A stretch of DNA of 64,000 nucleotides. Source: Toxonevra muliebris. Taxonomy: Eukaryota; Arthropoda; Insecta; Diptera; Pallopteridae. The stretch is from positions 17,100,878 through 17,164,877 of the forward strand of contig OY829326.1 in NCBI GenBank assembly GCA_963691655.1, read 5' to 3'. The notes beneath the pieces are model-generated. The model made no database searches and was not told the DNA's origin. It saw only the letters and a list, made by a program, of their open reading frames with translations. The position numbers were made by a program, and so were the translations under genes. Below are positions 61,601-64,000 of this stretch, piece after piece; the first letter of the stretch is position 1, and each line of letters starts with the position of its first letter.

Positions 61601-64000
61601 TGCCAGAAACACAGTTACCACAGCCACAGCAACAACAACCAGTCTTTCAACCACAATTGGAAAAACAACCTCCGGCGCCACTTTACTGTTCAAGCCAGCA
61701 ACAGAATGGGCATGATAGAAAGGAGTACTCGAGTCAAAACGAATACAGACGCGAGGAGAAGGTTCGCTTGTTTCGCTACTTTCTTGTATAAAATTTACTA
61801 TTTTTTTGTGTTGTTACATAAATTGTACTATACTGTAAAGTAGCGCACTTGTGCCACATAACTTGTAATGTAAATGTCTACAAAATATCAGCCAAACAGG
61901 CTTCGTATCTAATCGCAAAACGTTTTTATATGCCTACAATTTTATTCGATGTTATTGTTGATGCTGTTCGCTGTATATCTCTAAACTTTTCAAATAACCT
62001 GTCAATTTGTATTGCATATTGCTGAAATAATATTTATTACAATATTATAACGCAAATTCACTTTGCCGCACTAACCAAGTAATCAATTCCACGCATTATC
62101 AAAATAACTCATTAGACACGCATATTGCATTGTCATATTCAACATTATTATCATTATCATAGAGTTAATCAAAGCATTTTGTAATATTAATAAATAAATT
62201 TGCAACTACCCAGCAAAAAAGTGTAGTAATTTTCCTCTCAAAAGAACAGTTCCTAAATTCATTTATGTATTTACAAAAACTATGATCAATCTCATTGAAT
62301 CGAAGTCAGTTAAATCACTGCATTAGCCAGAATTTTAGAAATGTTCTTTCGAGAAGTTGCTATTAATTGTATCCCTTATCAATAAGTATTTCGTAGCATT
62401 ATTCTTGTATTTTGTTTATTGATAATTTATATGACAGAGAAAACGCACTATTTCTCCATAACAAATCACTTTTCTAATCGCTTTTGTTTCGGTTTGTTTT
62501 CAAAATAGGATTACAAATACACTTCAAGCATGAGCAGCAATACTTCCTACAATATGTCCTCTTCGACTGCCGGTCCCGGCTCGAAGTTTCAGTCGACGCC
62601 TATTAAACTGCCACCAAAAGCACCAAGTCCTGCACCACCGATTGCAGCACAACGCAAAACACCTGCTGGTGAGTTCAGCGATTACAGTAGCGAGGTAGAC
62701 GAGCGTTTCCGTTCCGTTTCACGTACTTGCGAATCTGATAACGAGCTTAAGGGTTATCGTGTTGTCTATCCACCAACGCCAACACCAAAGTTACACATTT
62801 CAAATGGGCATAAATCACCGGTTGTTGTAGTAACGCCATCACCAATGGAATTTGAGCCGACACCACCAGCGGTCAGCACATATCCTCGTCCAAAATTCGA
62901 ACCGATCAAAAAGGAGATACGCCATGAAATCAAAACGGAAAGTAGGCAACAGAGTCAAAAATTCCAACAACAACAACAGCAGCAACAGCAACAACATGTA
63001 TTTAAACCAAAGCCAGTAGCCGCAAAGTTTATAGCTGCCACACAGCAGCAGCAACAACAGCAGCCGCAACAACAAATTTATCATGAGCCATCCAAGCCCA
63101 CAATGTATTACAATGCTATTGCTGGCACTCCATTGCATTTGGCTAAAATGGCTACCGAAACAAAGAATGTTATGCATATGAAAGAATCATCGGAAACATG
63201 CCAGCGTGTGGTGAATATGCACCAGACGAAGCGTGTTATACACTTTGATAGCCAGAAGAATGAAAGTAATGTGCGCAGCACCAGTGCTGGTCCACCGCTT
63301 GAGCCTTTCCCATATAGTCCAAGTCCTAGTCGCCTAACACCGTCGCGTCACCACGTACCACCACCAGCAACACCGACGAAGTTTATACCCGGGGAATTCC
63401 GTGAAAGCGACTACGAGAGTGAAGTTGAGAATGCTAAAATTAGAGCACTTTGGACTCCATACGGTGAACCTGGTGGTTTGGGTTATCGCCACGTTGAACC
63501 ACCGCATCCTGGTCGTGCATGTAGCTTACCACGCAGCTATGAGCGTGTGCTTTCACCAATGGACTTTGATCGCGGACCGGAAATGCCCTCGAAGACACAA
63601 GTTGACGTGAACTCGCTTCGTAAAGAACGCGGCAGCAATGTTAGCACTGCGCATCATCATCATAACAAGACACAATCTTTGAATCGTTACTCATCGATGC
63701 GTAGCAACGAATATAACACCAGCAACCAGCAACAAAGCTATCAATCTTCGGTTCATGAACAGCAGCAGCAATACCAGCAGCAAAGATTTCCACGTGATGA
63801 CATGAATTTGAAGGTGGGTTCACCACCAAAGTACGGCTATATACAGGCCCATGCAGACACGCAGGGTAAACGCATGGGTTCGACGTTCTTGCAGAAGTCC
63901 CACCAATTCATCGATGATATTACCAGTGATTTGCATAAATCTACGAAGAGCAGCATACAAAAAACAACTAGATTATTCAATGGTGGTGGCGTTGGAACTG
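34550..64000 (+). CDS. zormin: Partial giant muscle gene: spectrin repeats, charged helix, eight Ig domains, disordered tail (zormin-like)
   Basis: Gene-level entry; exons are listed separately. All exons join in frame: phase 0 through the spectrin part and phase 1 at several Ig boundaries. Domain order: about nine spectrin-type helical repeats (34550-50990), a Glu/Arg/Ala-rich single-helix region (about 50990-51637), Ig domains 1-3 (51711-55490), Ig 4-6 (55557-56515), a linker, Ig 7 (56930-57208), Ig 8 (58812-59190), then a low-complexity tail rich in Pro, Gln and Ser that is still open at the window end. Known family: zormin is a titin-related protein of insect Z-discs and M-lines. The twice-repeated PGSPPEIC motif and the ESDYESE / LWTP motifs in the tail are what point me to zormin. 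The orthology is recognition from memory, not a search; another titin/kettin-type gene is the alternative. The first visible exon has an acceptor and no start codon, so 5' exons lie upstream. Confidence 0.62.
34743..36050 (+). CDS. zormin: Zormin-like exon, about four spectrin-type repeats
   Basis: 436 codons, phase 0 at both ends, acceptor ...TTATTATAG and donor GTATGT. The translation is almost wholly helical with heptad-like Leu spacing and Trp at helix starts (NIIWQDILHLL, VQQWLEALHDR, REHWLQQSREF), as in spectrin repeats of about 106 residues. No stop interrupts it. GC content is clearly higher than in the flanking introns. It acts as an elongated rod or scaffold segment, inferred from the family. 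Confidence 0.88.
36118..36459 (+). CDS. zormin: Zormin-like exon, about one spectrin-type repeat
   Basis: 114 codons in phase 0, acceptor TTCACAG, donor GTGTGT. It starts IKGELINLLLE and ends FINMK. It contains the Trp and Leu pattern of a spectrin repeat (HKHWIELKDLVLKRVDLVSL). The intron before it is only 67 nt. Confidence 0.85.
36687..36767 (+). CDS. zormin: Candidate cassette micro-exon, 27 codons
   Basis: A strong pyrimidine tract (TTTTCACATTTTC...TTCTTCC) leads to an acceptor ATGTAG; the exon is 81 bp, open in the frame that the neighbouring exons need (phase 0 in and out), and ends at a donor GTAAAT. The peptide is basic and Ser/Tyr-rich, starting RKYERRSSTSLYQ, and carries PPWTVQ. 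Skipping or including it keeps the frame. It is inferred from splice signals only. Confidence 0.5.
37146..37544. mobile_element. piggyBac-like MITE, 399 bp
   Basis: Ends CCCTCAAACCCGTAAGG and, inverted, CCCTCTAACCCGCAAGG. The left flank is TTAA (37142-37145) and the right flank TTGA, one change from TTAA. CCC-starting ends at a TTAA site are the piggyBac signature. No coding sequence. Lies in an intron of the zormin-like gene. Confidence 0.75.
38356..38547. mobile_element. hAT MITE, 192 bp, exact 8-bp duplication
   Basis: Terminal repeats CAAGGCGTA(C/T)TTAACA(A/G)GGTGAA in inverse orientation, flanked by exact ATGAAAAC at 38348-38355 and 38548-38555. An 8-bp duplication and CA..TG-type ends fit hAT. 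No coding sequence; intronic. Confidence 0.88.
38556..41252. other. Large intron of the zormin-like gene, 3' part
   Basis: AT-rich intron with a CT run at 39112-39131. I found no further exon with good splice signals, but a small one could be missed. Confidence 0.55.
41253..41429 (+). CDS. zormin: Zormin-like exon, 59 codons
   Basis: Acceptor CACACACAG, donor GTTAGT, phase 0 at both ends. It begins IVDPYLETKSS and is helical (ENWTTHIAEKREVEIIL). It continues the spectrin region after a large intron of about 4.5 kb. Confidence 0.82.
41521..42297 (+). CDS. zormin: Zormin-like exon, about two and a half spectrin-type repeats
   Basis: 259 codons, acceptor CCTCTTACAG, donor GTGAGT, phase 0. It is helical throughout, with a short Gln-rich stretch (TKQQQQQSQAQ) between repeats. 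It ends ...FEYFERTIE, a helix that reads on smoothly into LLEKRIEKF of the exon at 50465 when the candidate micro-exon at 42496 is skipped. Confidence 0.88.
42496..42567 (+). CDS. zormin: Candidate cassette micro-exon, 24 codons
   Basis: A pyrimidine-rich acceptor (TTTTTTCTTTTACATAG) is followed by 72 open bases in phase 0 and a donor GTATTC. The peptide starts NFMPKFLIPTKHQ and ends ARHPVE; it has aromatic and basic residues unlike the acidic helices on each side. It would break a spectrin helix, which suggests a regulated alternative exon. No transcript evidence is available here. Confidence 0.5.
42568..43636. other. Intron of the zormin-like gene before the mariner
   Basis: A frame after TTCATCATTCAG at 42745-42756 is open for about 45 codons but lacks a good donor, so I do not call it an exon. 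Otherwise AT-rich. Confidence 0.45.
44669..46108 (+). mobile_element. 5'-truncated non-LTR retrotransposon inserted in the mariner
   Basis: From 44669 to the stop at 45600 a clean frame encodes the back half of a reverse transcriptase: SDVPQGSVLGPLLFTLYLND, then the catalytic FLFADD block (44853), and thumb-region helices. No RNase H follows. A 3' UTR (45601-45914) ends in about 21 copies of a 9-bp repeat rather than poly(A). The RT lacks its first motifs, hence 5' truncation. Jockey or CR1-like by motif content; the clade is uncertain. The frame is intact while its host mariner is decayed, so the insertion is younger. Confidence 0.85.
45915..46108. repeat. 9-bp minisatellite, TAAATAAAA units
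   Basis: About 21 perfect head-to-tail copies of a 9-bp unit (TAAATAAAA). The three minus-strand frames read repeated Phe-Ile-Leu / Tyr-Leu-Phe triplets; these are artefacts. It is the tail of the LINE. Confidence 0.95.
47404..48502 (-). mobile_element. Tc1-like DNA transposon, about 1.1 kb, inactive
   Basis: Perfect 27-bp inverted ends (AGGAGTGAGATTGAAAAAAT...) flanked by TA at 47402-47403 and 48503-48504. The minus strand encodes a transposase in three broken frames: an HTH part from 48347 (MSEEKEVRLQIIKNF, KLAKELKVCRQTVSNVI), the first acidic block IMDDETYVLADF near 48110, then TYFWPDLASCHYG and PPNCPELRPMERYWA (about 47840-47710). The D..D/E set can still be recognised, but frameshifts near 48100 and 47940 break the protein. 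Confidence 0.85.
48505..50464. other. Intron of the zormin-like gene after the Tc1-like element
   Basis: AT-rich, ACAT/TATG runs near 50020-50105. Nothing coding found up to the acceptor at 50464. Confidence 0.55.
50465..50659 (+). CDS. zormin: Zormin-like exon, spectrin-type helix, 65 codons
   Basis: Acceptor CTCTTTTTAG, donor GTATTG, phase 0. It begins LLEKRIEKFTE and includes the Trp-containing helix LNEKWRSFKDQVK typical of spectrin repeats. It follows an intron of about 8 kb loaded with transposons. Confidence 0.85.
50723..52292 (+). CDS. zormin: Zormin-like exon: end of spectrin part, charged single-helix repeats, Ig domains 1 and 2
   Basis: 1,570 bp, acceptor AATCTTTTCAG, donor GTAAGT, phase 0 in and phase 1 out. 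The first 90 or so codons finish the spectrin region. From about 50990 to 51637 the protein is nearly all Glu, Arg, Ala, Gln and Leu, ending in eight 15-residue units (REEEARLQALRDLAN type), as expected for a stable single alpha helix. Ig 1 (about 51711-51995) shows FECEVTG, VEWFKDG and the SAHFSCRASN core; Ig 2 (about 52014-52290) shows FACVVSGNP, VQWYKND and AVYTCSASNPAG. These have the Cys, Trp and Tyr/Cys pattern of I-set Ig domains of titin-like proteins. Confidence 0.92.
51278..51637 (+). repeat. Coding tandem repeat, eight 45-bp units
   Basis: Eight 15-residue units of the pattern R-E-E-E-A-R-L-Q-A-L-R-D-x-A-x. The variable end alternates between LAN and HAK or QTQ/QSQ, so pairs form a 90-bp higher-order unit in the last five. 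Part of the charged helix of the zormin-like protein. Confidence 0.92.
52377..52537 (+). CDS. zormin: Zormin-like exon, first half of Ig domain 3
   Basis: 161 bp, acceptor TTTATTTAG, donor GTGAGT, phase 1 in and phase 0 out. It encodes PHFKIPLTNAMARVGQ and IFWMHNG, the first strands of an I-set Ig domain, and stops at PRDMK. The other half is in the exon starting at 55373, so this domain is split by an intron of about 2.8 kb. Confidence 0.85.
52538..55372. other. Intron splitting Ig domain 3
   Basis: About 2.8 kb. A G-run (GGGGGGGGTGGGGG) near 52738-52752 next to T-runs is unusual. No exon found. Confidence 0.6.
54371..54392. repeat. TG dinucleotide microsatellite
   Basis: About 11 GT units in the large intron between the two halves of Ig 3. 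Confidence 0.85.
55373..57209 (+). CDS. zormin: Zormin-like exon: end of Ig 3, Ig domains 4 to 7 and a linker
   Basis: 1,837 bp, acceptor TTTCATTTCAG, donor GTAAGT, phase 0 in and phase 1 out. It starts YEYGRVTLIIPQAY with DAGVYVLSAKN, completing Ig 3. Ig 4 (about 55557-55830) has VRLDCVIVGQPEP and IWYHNE. Ig 5 (about 55890-56180) has SAKWYLTN and KGVYTVKVSNNAG, and lacks the first Cys. Ig 6 (about 56236-56515) has KFECIVKGKP and VHWYFND. A Ser/Thr/Gln-rich linker of about 130 residues follows, then Ig 7 (about 56930-57208) with PRFTTPLTGR and AGRYAVTATNTMG, which also lacks the usual Trp (IKVEKNG). Loss of the Cys or Trp is common in muscle Ig domains. Confidence 0.92.
57210..58806. other. 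Intron between Ig 7 and Ig 8 exons
   Basis: About 1.6 kb, AT-rich. The Lys-rich frame at 58133-58474 has poly(A)-driven composition and no splice context, so it is not called. Confidence 0.55.
58807..59013 (+). CDS. zormin: Zormin-like exon, first part of Ig domain 8
   Basis: 207 bp, acceptor AAAAAACTAG, donor GTAACT, phase 1 at both ends. It encodes PPVFGRRLQAQVVKKG, VEVTGLPEPTVVWMKDD and FKLIIERG. The remaining strands are in the next exon after a 70-nt intron. Confidence 0.85.
59084..59244 (+). CDS. zormin: Zormin-like exon, end of Ig domain 8
   Basis: 161 bp, acceptor AATACTTAG, donor GTAAGT, phase 1 in and phase 0 out. It carries the Ig signature SDSGKYMVKATNAGGEA, then a short linker ending PSEFKTE. 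Confidence 0.85.
59743..61761 (+). CDS. zormin: Zormin-like exon, disordered Pro/Ser/Thr-rich tail
   Basis: 673 codons in phase 0. The acceptor (ACAAAAAAACAG) has a poor pyrimidine tract and the donor at 61762 is GTTCGC, a weak GT site. The translation is disordered: Thr/Pro runs, then short motifs that recur: PGSPPEIC near 60472 and 61033, LWTP at 60808, YESDYDSD near 61279, SGYESCTSDFE near 60832. There is no Ig fold. If the weak donor is not used, the frame reads on to a stop at 61789-61791, adding VRLFRYFLV as an alternative C-terminus. Known for the family: such tails bind other sarcomere proteins; the partner here is not knowable from sequence. Confidence 0.85.
61762..62508. other. Intron between the two tail exons, or 3' UTR of a short isoform
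   Basis: If the weak donor GTTCGC at 61762 is skipped, this stretch holds a stop (61789-61791) and would be a 3' UTR. AATAAATAAATT at 62189-62200 could serve as a polyadenylation signal about 400 nt downstream. Confidence 0.45.
62509..64000 (+). CDS. zormin: Zormin-like exon, disordered tail, open at the window edge
   Basis: Acceptor TTTTCAAAATAG, then DYKYTSSMSSNTSYN in phase 0. The frame stays open for 497 codons to the window end. It contains poly-Gln runs (near 62968-63000 and 63043-63075), a His run near 63652, PPTPTPK, the motif EFRESDYESEVE followed by RALWTP (63400-63459), and GSPPKYGYIQ near 63817. This is low-complexity scaffold sequence. The downstream end of the gene is outside the window. 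Confidence 0.85.

Noticed and set aside
1..64000. CRISPR array, phage, operon or bacterial defence system
   Set aside because: No prokaryotic gene organisation. Introns, pol III SINE and eukaryotic transposons show an insect nuclear genome.

Overview
The window is animal nuclear DNA. It is strongly AT-rich, with long introns bounded by GT..AG, many degraded DNA transposons, a tRNA-headed SINE and non-LTR retrotransposons. The protein families (a muscle spectrin/Ig protein, a SANT-like regulator), the repeat types and the base composition suggest a fly, most likely a true fruit fly (Tephritidae). That placement is inference: no rRNA or mitochondrial marker is present.

Region 1-34.5 kb holds almost no host coding sequence. 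It is a graveyard of transposons: a Tc1-like relic (about 0.8-2.2 kb), a 5'-truncated non-LTR element with RNase H (5.1-6.6 kb), a TA-flanked palindrome (6.7 kb), a TIR element with a repeated AAGTGCTT motif (8.5-9.2 kb), a 1,081-bp non-coding TIR element (9.7-10.8 kb), a complete SINE with A and B boxes (12.7-13.0 kb), a DD37D-type mariner relative with 26-bp TIRs and a nested MITE (13.5-15.1 kb), a hAT relic with a perfect 8-bp target duplication (16.8-18.9 kb), a TA-flanked MITE (20.8-21.2 kb) and two long degenerate satellites (23.2-23.9 and 26.5-27.2 kb). The one host gene here is a three-exon, minus-strand gene (27.8-29.5 kb) for a SANT/Myb-like DNA-binding protein of 295 residues with a coiled-coil tail.

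Region 34.5-64 kb is part of one large plus-strand muscle gene, probably the orthologue of Drosophila zormin, a Z-disc/M-line protein. The visible exons encode spectrin-type repeats, then a charged single-helix region of 15-residue repeats, then eight Ig domains, then a long disordered Pro/Gln/Ser-rich tail with repeated short motifs. Neither end of the gene is in the window. I found two small in-frame exons (81 and 72 bp) that look like alternative cassettes. One of them would interrupt an otherwise continuous spectrin helix.

Its introns hold more mobile DNA: a piggyBac-like MITE, a 192-bp hAT MITE with an exact 8-bp duplication, a mariner split by a non-LTR retrotransposon that ends in about 21 copies of a 9-bp repeat, and a Tc1-type element with 27-bp TIRs. 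The SINE and the RNase H LINE share a 3' tail ending in CCTAA repeats, which suggests that the LINE family mobilised the SINE. I saw no sign of an undescribed defence or enzymatic system. The interest lies in the cassette exons, the SINE-LINE pair and the dated nesting of elements.
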